DNA of 56,289 bases. Source: Acaryochloris sp. IP29b_bin.148 (lineage in GTDB: Bacteria; Cyanobacteriota; Cyanobacteriia; Thermosynechococcales; Thermosynechococcaceae). The stretch covers positions 1 to 56,289 of the forward strand of contig NZ_JANQOY010000047.1 in assembly GCF_028285565.1 (NCBI RefSeq), given 5' to 3'. Position numbers and translations under genes: made by a program. Of the stretch, positions 35,242 to 45,260 are shown one piece after another. The first letter of the stretch is position 1. Every line of letters starts with the position of its first letter. The notes beneath the pieces were generated by a model that saw nothing but the letters and a program-made list of their open reading frames with translations, was not told where the DNA came from and did not search any database.

Positions 35242-37624
35242 GCTGGGTCTTCTCCCAATAAAAAGGTTTAGTAAACAGTTGCCAGAGCGCCATATAGGAG
35301 GCCATGGAATGGAGTTGCCAATAGATAGGATTGAGCAGGGCGTAGGGTAACAGTTGAAAATACTTGCGCCGAAACACCGCTGTTATATTGAGGTAGATGC
35401 CCAGGGCATTCCCCAGCAAGAGGCAAACGAGAGAGAGATATAGGGTCCAACTGGGAAAAAGATGGACTAGCCAGGTTTCGCGGGTCAATAACCAATAAAA
35501 GTAGATCAACCACAACAAGGGGCTGCTGAGAAAGGCCACAATGGTCCCACCAATAAAGAATTGATAGGCCAACCAGTTTTTAAAACCGAGTTTACGAATC
35601 GATTTCCAGGGGTTACGATTATGCACCAGCCACGTTTGCATATAACCCTTAATCCAGCGCGATCGCTGACGAATCCAATTCTTGGTCTGGCAATTCGCTT
35701 CTTCATAGGTGGTGGAATTAATCACACCCACGACATATCCGCGCTGGCTCGCCCGAATACCTAAATCAGCATCTTCTGTGACGTTAAATGGATCCCAGCC
35801 GCCTAGCTGACGCAAGAGATCGGTGCGAAAATGATTGCTGGTCCCCCCCAGAGGGATGGGAAATTGAAACGCTTCTAAACCAGGTAATAGGCAATCAAAC
35901 CAATAGGAATATTCCAGCGTAAACATCCGCGTTAGGAAATTCTCATCTCGGTTGAAATAGTTTAGCGCTGCCTGCACGCAAGCTAGATTGGGTGGCCCAT
36001 TCTTAAAGGCCCATACGGCTTTAAGCAGCTGATCGGGATCGGGGATATCTTCTGCATCATAAATGGTGAGATACTCTCCTCTGGCAAAGACCAATCCATA
36101 GTTACAGGCTTTGGGCTTAGTTTTAGGCTGGCTATCAGGAATTAAGATAAATCGCACAAATCCTGGTGGATTAGCGGCTCGGCTCGCTTCCAGAGTCACT
36201 TTATCTTTCTCTTCTAGCAGCAATAATACATCCAGTTTTTCTTGGGGATAGTCCAGCTGTCGTAGCGCCTCAATCAAGATGGGAATCACTTCCGGTTCGT
36301 TGTAGACCGGGACCAGAACGGTATAGATCGGTAAGGATTGGGGATTGAAATTGAGGGTTTCCCATTGGCCATGGGTGGGTTGGCGCACTTTGAGCCCTTG
36401 AACACTCAGAATCAACTTAAAGCCAATGGCTACCACAAAGAACAGGTTAAGCACCAACATGATGCTCGCTAGGGTTCCCCAAAAATGATAGAACAGGAGC
36501 CATACCCCTATGACCGATAGGCCATACAGTATCAGCAGTTGAGGAGCCGTAAAGACTCGGGCCGCTGATTCATGAGGTGCCCGTTTCAGCAGCCGATAGA
36601 TAGCACGCTCAGAAAAATCCTTATGAAAATATTGGGCTAATAAGGATGTAATATCTCTTTCCGTCCCTAAGACCTTAATAACTTCTGTCTGAGGGAACTG
36701 CCGATGAATAATGGACTCCACCTCAGAATTATAGGGATTCCGAACCACCACCTGGAGAGAGTGCTGCCCGACCCAAGCTAAAGGGAAAAAATGGTGATCC
36801 ATCATTTCTCTTGGCTTGAAGGTCTGAGAGAGTTGCACATCTACTTCCAACAGATCGGTCCCCACCAACATCGAAATAATGGGAAGTTTGGCAAACTGGT
36901 TGAGACGATCTTGATAATCCAGCTCAGAGAGGTATCCCAGGCGAGTCATAATATCTCCCAGTGGTGATCCGGTTCGTGCCTGCACCCCTTGAATTTCGCG
37001 CTGCTGAGCCGGGGTCAGTCGCTGCTCCATCTGCTGCCAGATTTGGCGATCTACTTGATCTTGATAGATCTGATTGGCAATATAACCGGAACGAGCCAGG
37101 GCCTTGACAAAGGGAGAATCAATACCTTGGAAGTCTTTGGTGAGCAAAGATTGACGCAACTGCTCGCAAAACTGAGGTAGCCGCCCCAGCCGATGACTCA
37201 TCACCAGCGCTAGGAGCTGATTTTTGGTTATGGAGAGTTGATTGAGGGTAACCCCAGGCCACACCTGGTGGATGACCTGCGTGATTTCGGGATGGTCAAA
37301 ATGGATGACTGCGATCGCAAGTGTGTTGTCTGCGGACAGAGTACAGGGGAAAAATTCTAGTTTAAGCAGTTGCTGAGTAGAAAACCGATGGGCTAAGCGC
37401 TGATCAATATTATGTCCAGGTATTTGTAGCCAGCCTGCAATAAAGCTTTGATGCAACCGTTTGGCAATTTCTCGCGAGAACTGGCTTTGTGAGGTGAGAT
37501 CCAGCTGATCCAAGTTTTGCTGTAGCGTTTGCACCATGACATGTTGAACTAACTGCCAATGTTCGGGGGAAATATACCCCCGGGAGATCAGATAAAATCC
37601 CAGTTGTGTGAGTCTGTCACTCAT
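35207..37624 (-). CDS. Processive GT2 glycosyltransferase with N-terminal GspE-N/MshEN-like domains
   Basis: 805 residues. Two related N-terminal units, about 1-140 and 170-335, resemble the GspE/MshE N-terminal domain: RLTQLGFYLISRGYIS, then SPLGDIMTRLGYLSELDY, each followed by an FFP...L.(V/I).V..(H/P) module. Some MshEN domains bind cyclic di-GMP. Membrane helices at 361-407 lead to a GT2 domain with VLVPVYNEPEV (436-446), the DxD-type YDAEDIPDP (522-530), TED (616-618) and the processive-synthase motif QRSRW (653-657), then three or four membrane helices. No PilZ domain is present. The nearest architectural relative I know is NfrB. It follows the BcsB-like gene by 64 bases. Product polymer unknown. 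Confidence 0.88.
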   Translation of the reverse strand: MSDRLTQLGFYLISRGYISPEHWQLVQHVMVQTLQQNLDQLDLTSQSQFSREIAKRLHQSFIAGWLQIPGHNIDQRLAHRFSTQQLLKLEFFPCTLSADNTLAIAVIHFDHPEITQVIHQVWPGVTLNQLSITKNQLLALVMSHRLGRLPQFCEQLRQSLLTKDFQGIDSPFVKALARSGYIANQIYQDQVDRQIWQQMEQRLTPAQQREIQGVQARTGSPLGDIMTRLGYLSELDYQDRLNQFAKLPIISMLVGTDLLEVDVQLSQTFKPREMMDHHFFPLAWVGQHSLQVVVRNPYNSEVESIIHRQFPQTEVIKVLGTERDITSLLAQYFHKDFSERAIYRLLKRAPHESAARVFTAPQLLILYGLSVIGVWLLFYHFWGTLASIMLVLNLFFVVAIGFKLILSVQGLKVRQPTHGQWETLNFNPQSLPIYTVLVPVYNEPEVIPILIEALRQLDYPQEKLDVLLLLEEKDKVTLEASRAANPPGFVRFILIPDSQPKTKPKACNYGLVFARGEYLTIYDAEDIPDPDQLLKAVWAFKNGPPNLACVQAALNYFNRDENFLTRMFTLEYSYWFDCLLPGLEAFQFPIPLGGTSNHFRTDLLRQLGGWDPFNVTEDADLGIRASQRGYVVGVINSTTYEEANCQTKNWIRQRSRWIKGYMQTWLVHNRNPWKSIRKLGFKNWLAYQFFIGGTIVAFLSSPLLWLIYFYWLLTRETWLVHLFPSWTLYLSLVCLLLGNALGIYLNITAVFRRKYFQLLPYALLNPIYWQLHSMASYMALWQLFTKPFYWEKTQHGLSKVKKQTG

Positions 37625-37688
37625 GCGCTAGTGCCCTTTGGCTATCGTGCGATCGCAAATCGGCATTACGATCATTCTCGGAATTGGA

Positions 37689-39734
37689 TTATGGATCCGC
37701 AGGTGGAGTACCGTTTTCAGAGGATGCTTGAGACTCCGTTGAAGAGCTATCGGTCGTTGCTTTGAATGACTCTGGTACTGAGGAATCAGACTGCGGTAAA
37801 CGCCCTAACTTCTTGTAGAGATACCAACAGAGTCCGCCTCCCAAGCCAACACTTAGAAGGATAAACAGCCATCGATATCGACTTAGCCAAATTCGCCAAT
37901 CGAGTGCTTCAGGGTAGTTAACCGTCAATGCTTTGCCACTCAGATCCCAAGAGCGGACCTCTTGAATCGCACCAGTAGAGGTCACAACATTGCCTCGTAT
38001 TCTTTGTGCAAGACCTGTTTGCGGATCCGCCAAAAGAGACGCCAGTTGAGTGACCTTTTCAGCGTCTGTGCCCCACCAAGACAGTCCCAATGTCGGTCGA
38101 TCCCGGTCATAAAAATATTGCAATAGTCCCAGAGAATCAGCCGGTTGTGTAGAGAGGATCACCTGTTGATTCAAGGGATTAACAATCTCAAAATTCTCCT
38201 GCAAGCGCACAGGAGCAGACGGAGGAAATTGCCCAGGGGCTACAGCAATAATCTGCCAAGTACTGTCATCCGTTTGGTTGATCAGCTGAGTCAGATCAGA
38301 CGTTTCCCCTTTGACCAACTTGGGAAAGATGGGCCGAGGGCTGATTTGATTTATCATCCCGAGTAGATAAGCCGTTGATTGAATCAGCTCAGGCTGGCTA
38401 TCATCTACAATCATCCGACCTGGGCCTAAGAACTTATAGGGCAGATCATTAAAGGTACCTTCTGGCTGCTGTTCACCACTCCAAGCTAAGTACGAGTCAC
38501 CGGTCACTTGAAACGTCAGATCAGCCCCTGAAGCTTGACAACTGCCTTCGCTAGGATGATGCTCAAAGACCACATCTAAATCATTAGTTCGCCGCAAATT
38601 CTGAGTGGCTAAAAAAACCGTATCCTTCAGGGTAGCCGTCTGGGTTAGATCATAGGTTTTCACTAAGGTGTTGTTGAGATAAATCTGGCCATTCAGGCGA
38701 TCACCTTTCTGAGCATTAACCGGTGTAAACAGGCTATTGAGCGATACTGCTAGTTCTTGAGGACGGGACTCAAACTGGGCCAAATCAAAATTAATCCGGA
38801 ATCGTTGGGTGCCTGATCCACGCCTGGGGCTTGCATCAAAGCCTAATTGTTGAAATGAGATCCGCTGATTCTCACGACTGAGAGAGGGGACTGCCTCCGG
38901 ATTGACGGCTGATATGGCGACTCCCTGACTGCTAAAGGGCACTTGCACACTGTTGACCGCCAAACTTTTGATGACCTTGGGGATGGCACGTACTGTCAGG
39001 GTTGACCCTTGGCGGTTAATATCTGGCCCCGTGGTCCCCATATCCAAGCGAACTTGAGCGCTATTGGCTGGAATCTTGGCCTGCGGCGTCTGCCAAAGCA
39101 CAGGGATTTGGCGCTTGCCAAATTGACCGGCTAGCAAGCCATACAGCCATAGGGCTGACTCCAGTTGCGCGGCATCCAAATTATCAGGCACCCTGAGAAC
39201 AACCTGGGGATAGGTCCCTGCAAAAAAACCATTAATACTTTGATCTTCAACCTTGGGCGTAACTTGGAAAAAACTATCATTCTCGACGGTTAAATAGAGA
39301 TTGCCACTTTGGAGGGCATCACACACATCCTGCTGCGTAAACAAATAGGATGCCAAGGTGACCGAGATAAACGCTTCTCCTTTAGGTTGAGCCGGAATCG
39401 GAATCTTCAGCGTTGGCTGCTTTCGAAGTGCTGCAACAGATGTTGCGACAATCGGATCTTCATTCAGGAGAACCCGAATAGACGAATCCTTGTCCAAGAA
39501 GGGAGAGGGTTTAAGCCGAAGGTTGAGAAAACTGGTTTTATCATTTATGCCTCCTGGAGGCTGCGGAATACTGAATGTTAACTGGGGGTTGATCCCTTTC
39601 AGGACGATATCGCGACTGTATCCTAGCGATTTCAGAGATGTGACTTGGGAGGTTGCACCAACGGGTAAAGGACACAGCACCGAGAAAAGGGCAAAACCTG
39701 AACAAAGCAGCGTGTGAGATCGTTCGAAGCTCAT
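37689..39734 (-). CDS. BcsB-like cellulose synthase accessory protein
   Basis: 681 residues. A signal peptide (LLCSGFALFSVLCPLPVGA), a long periplasmic beta-rich part and one C-terminal membrane helix (WLFILLSVGLGGGLCWYLY) match BcsB, which sits on the periplasmic face of the synthase and guides the growing glucan. Segments such as LRVPDNLDAAQLESALWLYG and RPIFPKLVKGETSDLTQL match the two carbohydrate-binding/flavodoxin-like units. Length is close to that of BcsB. First gene of the five-gene cluster. No bcsA, bcsC or bcsZ in the usual form follows; the partner synthase would be the GT2 protein next to it. Confidence 0.88.
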   Translation of the reverse strand: MSFERSHTLLCSGFALFSVLCPLPVGATSQVTSLKSLGYSRDIVLKGINPQLTFSIPQPPGGINDKTSFLNLRLKPSPFLDKDSSIRVLLNEDPIVATSVAALRKQPTLKIPIPAQPKGEAFISVTLASYLFTQQDVCDALQSGNLYLTVENDSFFQVTPKVEDQSINGFFAGTYPQVVLRVPDNLDAAQLESALWLYGLLAGQFGKRQIPVLWQTPQAKIPANSAQVRLDMGTTGPDINRQGSTLTVRAIPKVIKSLAVNSVQVPFSSQGVAISAVNPEAVPSLSRENQRISFQQLGFDASPRRGSGTQRFRINFDLAQFESRPQELAVSLNSLFTPVNAQKGDRLNGQIYLNNTLVKTYDLTQTATLKDTVFLATQNLRRTNDLDVVFEHHPSEGSCQASGADLTFQVTGDSYLAWSGEQQPEGTFNDLPYKFLGPGRMIVDDSQPELIQSTAYLLGMINQISPRPIFPKLVKGETSDLTQLINQTDDSTWQIIAVAPGQFPPSAPVRLQENFEIVNPLNQQVILSTQPADSLGLLQYFYDRDRPTLGLSWWGTDAEKVTQLASLLADPQTGLAQRIRGNVVTSTGAIQEVRSWDLSGKALTVNYPEALDWRIWLSRYRWLFILLSVGLGGGLCWYLYKKLGRLPQSDSSVPESFKATTDSSSTESQASSENGTPPADP

Positions 39735-40440
39735 TTAGATATCCAGGAGAAGATCAAGGATGACGATAGGCTGAGGAGTTTGGCACCAAAGGTTCTTCCT
39801 TCAGGTAAGATCTGCCTTCCATCAAATGAATACATTGATAAAGATCTTAAAAACAGCTAAAAATCTATTTTCAAAGGCTAGCCTACTCCTCTTTCCTTTA
39901 AACAAAGATTGAATCAATATAGGATCCTAAGTTTTAATCAGCAGACAACTTAATAGCTATATTATTTGCCTATCATAGTGTATTTTTATCATTTTGGGTC
40001 TAGGCTTTCGCTATCAATTAATCCTCCCAAAGAGAAATATACTAATCCTTATGAATTTAGGTATTTTTAGTGAGTTTATGATACTAACAAGATAAGAAGT
40101 TTCTGTAAATTACATCAGGCTAGAGTTTAGATCTGCACTCAATGGATGGAGAACAGCCCCCCGCTGCAATCTAGTATTTATACTTATCTCAGAAGACTTA
40201 AATTAGACTTGCTTTCAGATATCAAGCTTTTAGTTTTTAAATTAAAATATCTGCAAAGGTGAACTGCGCCCCTACTGGTAAAAAGCGTCACTAGAATTGT
40301 TAGAAGTCCTGCCAGCCAAAGCTTATAGTTCTAATATCCTCAGGATGGCAGACTGTGATACTCCTACAAAATCAATGGTCCCAGACTCAATTAATGGCAC
40401 ACTCTAGGACAGCTCAAGTAATACACCAAAGCAAATCAGT
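39735..40440. other. Long A/T-rich intergenic region upstream of the BcsB-like gene
   Basis: 706 bases, clearly more A/T-rich than the surrounding genes. No ORF with coding character, no tRNA. It should contain the promoter of the exopolysaccharide-like cluster (minus strand). No convincing terminator for the STAS gene was seen. Confidence 0.45.
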
Positions 40441-40758
40441 TTAGGCCAACACTAATGTTTGCTCAAATGCTTGGCAATCACTATAAGTTTTAAATAACTG
40501 ATCTAAATTGGCTAACTCAATAATGCGTTGTGCTTGTGCATTTAAACCACATAGAATAATTTCTGAATGATGCCGTTGTGCCTGTTTTAAGATGGTTACC
40601 AAAATCCCAAGGGAAGAGCTATTCATAAACTCAATGTTGCGGCAATCGAGCAGGATTAGCTTAGTCCCTGCATCCAAGATATAGCTGATTTCAAGCCGTA
40701 ACTGGTCAATACATTGAGGCTCTAATAAGCTAGTTGGCTGAACAATTGCATGTGTCAT
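40441..40758 (-). CDS. STAS-domain protein (anti-sigma factor antagonist type)
   Basis: 105 residues, a single STAS domain. The phosphorylation-loop motif DCRNIEFMNSSSLGILV has Ser residues where SpoIIAA-like proteins are phosphorylated by partner kinases. Such proteins act as switches in partner-switching circuits (sigma factors, two-component enzymes, secretion). It lies singly between the BcsB-like cluster and the glycerol kinase gene; it may control either, but position is the only argument. ATG 40758. Confidence 0.9.
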   Translation of the reverse strand: MTHAIVQPTSLLEPQCIDQLRLEISYILDAGTKLILLDCRNIEFMNSSSLGILVTILKQAQRHHSEIILCGLNAQAQRIIELANLDQLFKTYSDCQAFEQTLVLA

Positions 40759-41211
40759 TGGAAATTATCCTCGTCGCGAAATAGTTCGGTATTCCTCACA
40801 ACTATTTCATCCCCGCTATTGGGAGGTCACCATTACTACGACTATAGAAAATACGCTGATGGACTTAATACCGTCTTTTCGCGGATCAATGACGGCAACC
40901 CAGATGGATGGATGTTTAAGATGGCTCTATTGAACGTTGAGTATCTGAAATGTCATTAAAAATACGGAGTTTAGACATAGAAAACTAGAAAATTGGCTGG
41001 TGTATTCATCATGATCTCAGTATTTACACGTATTTTGACGCTCACCCAGACCGACAACACCTCTGGATGCGATGTCAAGACACATGCTCAAACGGATCTA
41101 TTACCGATACAAACAGTCCAGTAGCCCAGCTGTATTAACGATGGGTCAATATGCACAGAACTGGAAAGTTCCCGCAGCAAGGACGATATCAGGCTGATAG
41201 GGCAGACCACT
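40759..41211. other. Intergenic region, nothing recognised
   Basis: 453 bases between the STAS gene and the end of glpK. One short plus-strand frame (40750-40959) looks non-coding. No RNA gene or clear terminator seen. Confidence 0.4.
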
Positions 41212-42723
41212 TTAATCGGTTACCCAATCTTTAGAACGCTCAACCGCTTTCTGCCAGACCTGGAAATTGGCTTGGGCAGAGGGGGCATTAGCACCTGGTT
41301 TGAACACCTGATCAATCTTGCGCGCCGCAACCAAGGCAGCATAATCTTGCCACACCCCAATGGCTAACCCTGCCCCAAAAGCCGCCCCTTGAGCGGTAGC
41401 ATCTAGAACAGCAGGACGTTCGACCGGAATACCTAAGACATCCGCCTGATACTGCATTAAGAAATTGTTTTTACAGGCACCACCATCAACTTTCAGTTGT
41501 TGAATCGGGGTGCCACAATCTTGATTGACCGCATCAACTACTTCCTTGGTTTGATAGGCAATCGCTTCTAGAACAGCCCGTACCATATGCTCACGCTGGG
41601 CGCCACGGGTAATCCCCAGAAAGGCCCCTCGGGCGCTCATATCCCAATGGGGAGCGCCAAGGCCGCTTAAAGCTGGGACAAAGTACACACCACCGTTATC
41701 TTCGACCGCTTGGGCTAATCCTTCTGTCTCGGCGGCATTCGTGATCAGCTTCAAGCCATCCCGCAGCCACTGAATGCAGGCCCCAGAGGTAAACATACTG
41801 CCCTCGATGGCGTAGCCAGTTTGGGTTTGGCCCTGATCGGTTTTAGTCCAGGCCACCGTGGAAAGCAGACGATTCTGGGAGCGAGCAATCTCACTCCCGG
41901 TATGAGCCACTAAAAAGGAGCCGGTGCCATAGGTGCATTTAAGCGCACCAGGGCGATCGCAACCATGAGCGAACAAGGCAGCTTGCTGATCACCAAAGAT
42001 AGCGGCAATGGGAATTTCCTGTCCCAAGAACTTGGCATCAATTTTGCCAAACACCCCTAAACTGGGCTGAATAGCGGGCATAAACGACTTGGGAATACCA
42101 AATAGATTGAGAAGATGGTCATCCCAGGTGCCTTGACTCAGATTCAGCAATAGGGTGCGGCTAGCATTGCTGTGATCGGTGGCGTGAACCTTGCCACCCG
42201 TCAGGTTCCACAAGGCCCAAGTATCGATGGTGCCTGCAATCACATTGTCTAAATTGAGATTAGGATTTTGCTTTTTAACCTCTGCGAGTAGCCACGCTAA
42301 CTTACTCCCGGAAAAATAGGCATCCAGGACTAAACCGGTGCGATCGTAAATATCTTGGGTATGGCCTTGTTCTGCCAGCTGGTTACAGTAGGCTGCCGTG
42401 CGTCGATCTTGCCAAACAATGGCTTTATGCAAGGGTTGTCCCGTCGTTTTGTCCCAAAGCAGACAGGTTTCTCGCTGAACGGTAAGGCCAATGGCGGCAA
42501 TCTGAGCGGGATCAATGTTAGCTTGGGCCACCACCGTTTCCATTGCCCAGCGCGTATCACGCCAAATTTCTAAGGCATCATGCTCTACCCAGCCCGGCTG
42601 AGGATAATATTGAGGAAGTTCTTTATAGGCTTGATCGACAATTTGGCCCTCCTGGTCGAAGAGAATGGCACGATTACCAGTGGTTCCCAGATCCAGGGCC
42701 ATGATATAGGTGGCTGAAGTCAT
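41212..42723 (-). CDS. glpK: Glycerol kinase
   Basis: Phosphorylates glycerol to glycerol 3-phosphate. 503 residues, FGGY fold: N-terminal LDLGTTGNRAILFDQ, GWVEHDALEIW, AIVWQDRRTAAYC, then GDQQAALFAHGC, GTGSF, and the C-terminal VDGGACKNNFLMQYQ. All are characteristic of GlpK. It sits 17 bases downstream of the glucosylglycerol hydrolase gene on the same strand, so together they would recycle the glycerol set free by hydrolysis into the precursor for new glucosylglycerol. The same pairing exists in Synechocystis (slr1670 and slr1672). Confidence 0.97.
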   Translation of the reverse strand: MTSATYIMALDLGTTGNRAILFDQEGQIVDQAYKELPQYYPQPGWVEHDALEIWRDTRWAMETVVAQANIDPAQIAAIGLTVQRETCLLWDKTTGQPLHKAIVWQDRRTAAYCNQLAEQGHTQDIYDRTGLVLDAYFSGSKLAWLLAEVKKQNPNLNLDNVIAGTIDTWALWNLTGGKVHATDHSNASRTLLLNLSQGTWDDHLLNLFGIPKSFMPAIQPSLGVFGKIDAKFLGQEIPIAAIFGDQQAALFAHGCDRPGALKCTYGTGSFLVAHTGSEIARSQNRLLSTVAWTKTDQGQTQTGYAIEGSMFTSGACIQWLRDGLKLITNAAETEGLAQAVEDNGGVYFVPALSGLGAPHWDMSARGAFLGITRGAQREHMVRAVLEAIAYQTKEVVDAVNQDCGTPIQQLKVDGGACKNNFLMQYQADVLGIPVERPAVLDATAQGAAFGAGLAIGVWQDYAALVAARKIDQVFKPGANAPSAQANFQVWQKAVERSKDWVTD

Positions 42724-42740
42724 GATCTTCCTCGAAGGGT

Positions 42741-45260
42741 TTACACAATCTTCTCTAGGAGTAACCCTTGAGTGTCCCTTAATTCAAAAGATCTTAAGCT
42801 TTCGACATCATTGCCAATCTCTAGGCCAGGAGAGGTCAAGGCCACCCGCCATTCGCTTAATTCCAACTGTAACCAGTCGCCCAGGGTGACGGTCGCGGGT
42901 TCGCCCCCCATATGGCTGACCATGACGATGTCTTCGGGTTGTTCAATATCAGGGTCATGCTGAGTGCGGTGACCATAGAATAGCGTATAGGATTCTTCGG
43001 TGATGCGGTTAAAGCGATCGCGTTCCGTTAGATTCTCCTGTAGCCAAGGATGAGCGAATCGATACTGACGGACGGCTAGGTTAAAGGCGACTTGAGCAGG
43101 GTCTAAACTAGCTTCCCAATGCTTAACGTTGGAAAAATCGTAGCCATCTTCCATAAAGGCCCGCGCAAACCGTTTGAGTTTGGGCACGTCTAAATCATTA
43201 ATAAACTCAGGGCGATCCAATTGTTTGAGCGATTCTAAGCTGACATTGGCACAAACGCCTGTTTCGCCCCCAAAACAACGCCGACAGGTCTCTGCCACCA
43301 TCTCCAAGTCATAATCCGACTCCAGCATGGTGGCTTCTAGGGCTTTAGAAAACTGACGCAGCATTTCTAGTTCAGTGAATCCTAGATCTTTGAGTTGCTG
43401 AAAAACCTGAGGCTGATTGTACAAATCAGGCGTTAATTGCCAGTCCAGGAAACCAATCTCCTCCGACACCACTTTGACGCCATATAGCTCATCCGTATTC
43501 CGGAAAAATCCCCAAGCTCCCCGAAAATTGGCATTTAAAAACTCCATGGGTAAACCCGGACAAAACCCGAGTACCCATAACTTAATAGCCGGGTTATCGT
43601 AGGCGGTTTTAGTCACCTCGACAAGGGTCTCTCCTAAGTGCCAATTAATCGGGCCAGTGGGATCGATTTGATTGCCTCGGCGAACGGTATCGTGGTTGGC
43701 ACAGCCCGTAATCCAGTGAGCGCCTTGGTGCATTACCTCACAGACGCGCTGCCATTTTTGATCCCAAAAATGCTGGAGTGCTGGCGTGTTATGGGCAAAA
43801 ATCAGGGGTCCCCACTGGTAGGAATGGGGTTCAAGTTCAATCAGTTCTAAATAACGGGAGGATTCCTCCCAACCCTCTTGGGGCCAAGGACGGCCATCCT
43901 CAAAGATGGTGAACATCAGGCGTTCGTTGCCCTCTATTTCCTGGACAATATTGCCCATGGCGCGTAGATAGCCATCATCCTGTTCAACCAGGTTGGTGAG
44001 CGGATTAAAAAATCGAAAGTCCTGACCGCCATCCACACGAATGCCATCAACGCCCGTATTGTTTTTGCGCCGCTGCATTTCCAGTAAGATGGCTCGCACA
44101 GCAGGAAGTTGATGGTTCAAATCCTGGCCATACATATTCGGCCCTTTTAAGTACTGGCGGCTGATCAGTTTTTCACACTGGTTGTCAGCATGGCCGTACA
44201 CCAGGTCATAGATGACTTGAATCGGTCCTTGGGAGAAATTATGAAGGGTGGCAATAAAGTCAATCGTTTCGTCCGGCCTTAGGGTTTCTAGAACGGCTGG
44301 GTTAGTGGCAGATGATCCGATAATGGGAACGTCATAGCCCCAATTTTGAGTGTTGGGTTTACGCAGCGTGATTTTGATAGTTTGCGTATCTTCATCCGTG
44401 AGACTTGTGGGTTCTGGAGGACGGGCAAAGAACTCATGATGGTGGTTGTCCTCATCCAGACGATACTCAATGGTGGGTTCCATGGGCAACAACTCAACCG
44501 CATCGTAACCCACATAGTTTTGCTCGGTGGGCGTTAGATCCTCTCCTGCAGCTAATTTATCCGAGATGCGCTGATAGATGCGTGTTAGCCCAGCCAAGGT
44601 GCCTTCGGGAGAGGCGGTATGGATATGGAGTTGCAGGATACACACGGGAGCTGGCAGTCGAGGGGGAGGATTTTTTAGATCCGAGGCGAGGAATCCTTTG
44701 CGAGATTTGGTCTGGGCCCCTGTAGTTTTGAAATAGTCTAAATCCGCTCGCTGGCGCTGGAGCCGATCGCTATCGTAGAGTTCGGCTGGAGCAAAGACAC
44801 CGTAGGGCAGAGAATAGGCCAAGGGATCGCGAGTCGTTTTGACATGTCCTTGGTTATCGATATAGCGCAGCCAGTAGAAACTGCCCGCTTGCTCACGGGT
44901 GCCAGGCCGCAGTCCTTTAATCACACCCCAAATATATTCGCCCTGGAGGATGAGAGGAATGCGATCTCGTTGCCAGATCACCGCTTGTTCAGCCGCCTGG
45001 AAGTCGATCGGTTCTAGGGGCGTAAAGACTTCTAAATAAATACTGCGCTCTGACTGAATCACCTCGGAGGCCAACCCAGGCGTCCAGAATCCTATCTCCG
45101 TGAAGCCATCTGCTCGATAATGTGCCCCTAAGCGCGTGGCAAGGAGTTGCCCCGTTTGAAAATAGGTGGCATCGGATTGGTCGATATTGGCCGCCCAGTC
45201 TAATAAGACTTGCGTTTCTTGGTCATCCAGAATAGGTTCAGGAAAAGCAGAATCAACCAC
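42741..45260 (-). CDS. gghA: Glucosylglycerol hydrolase
   Basis: Hydrolyses glucosylglycerol to glucose and glycerol, needed when salinity falls. 839 residues. It resembles GH13-type enzymes with segments such as GVDGIRVDGGQDFRFF (the Asp of RVD is the likely nucleophile position), TIFEDGRPW (likely acid/base Glu region) and ITGCANHDTVRRGNQ (HD element). Long N-terminal part (1-230) with HIHTASPEGTLAGL. Matches the Synechocystis Slr1670 type as far as memory goes. It is the first gene of a gghA-glpK unit and is divergent from ggpS with 275 bases between them, so synthesis and breakdown share a control region. Confidence 0.92.
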   Translation of the reverse strand: MVDSAFPEPILDDQETQVLLDWAANIDQSDATYFQTGQLLATRLGAHYRADGFTEIGFWTPGLASEVIQSERSIYLEVFTPLEPIDFQAAEQAVIWQRDRIPLILQGEYIWGVIKGLRPGTREQAGSFYWLRYIDNQGHVKTTRDPLAYSLPYGVFAPAELYDSDRLQRQRADLDYFKTTGAQTKSRKGFLASDLKNPPPRLPAPVCILQLHIHTASPEGTLAGLTRIYQRISDKLAAGEDLTPTEQNYVGYDAVELLPMEPTIEYRLDEDNHHHEFFARPPEPTSLTDEDTQTIKITLRKPNTQNWGYDVPIIGSSATNPAVLETLRPDETIDFIATLHNFSQGPIQVIYDLVYGHADNQCEKLISRQYLKGPNMYGQDLNHQLPAVRAILLEMQRRKNNTGVDGIRVDGGQDFRFFNPLTNLVEQDDGYLRAMGNIVQEIEGNERLMFTIFEDGRPWPQEGWEESSRYLELIELEPHSYQWGPLIFAHNTPALQHFWDQKWQRVCEVMHQGAHWITGCANHDTVRRGNQIDPTGPINWHLGETLVEVTKTAYDNPAIKLWVLGFCPGLPMEFLNANFRGAWGFFRNTDELYGVKVVSEEIGFLDWQLTPDLYNQPQVFQQLKDLGFTELEMLRQFSKALEATMLESDYDLEMVAETCRRCFGGETGVCANVSLESLKQLDRPEFINDLDVPKLKRFARAFMEDGYDFSNVKHWEASLDPAQVAFNLAVRQYRFAHPWLQENLTERDRFNRITEESYTLFYGHRTQHDPDIEQPEDIVMVSHMGGEPATVTLGDWLQLELSEWRVALTSPGLEIGNDVESLRSFELRDTQGLLLEKIV

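Noticed and set aside
40750-40959. 69-codon plus-strand frame near the STAS gene
   Set aside because: No family features, overlaps the STAS start region.
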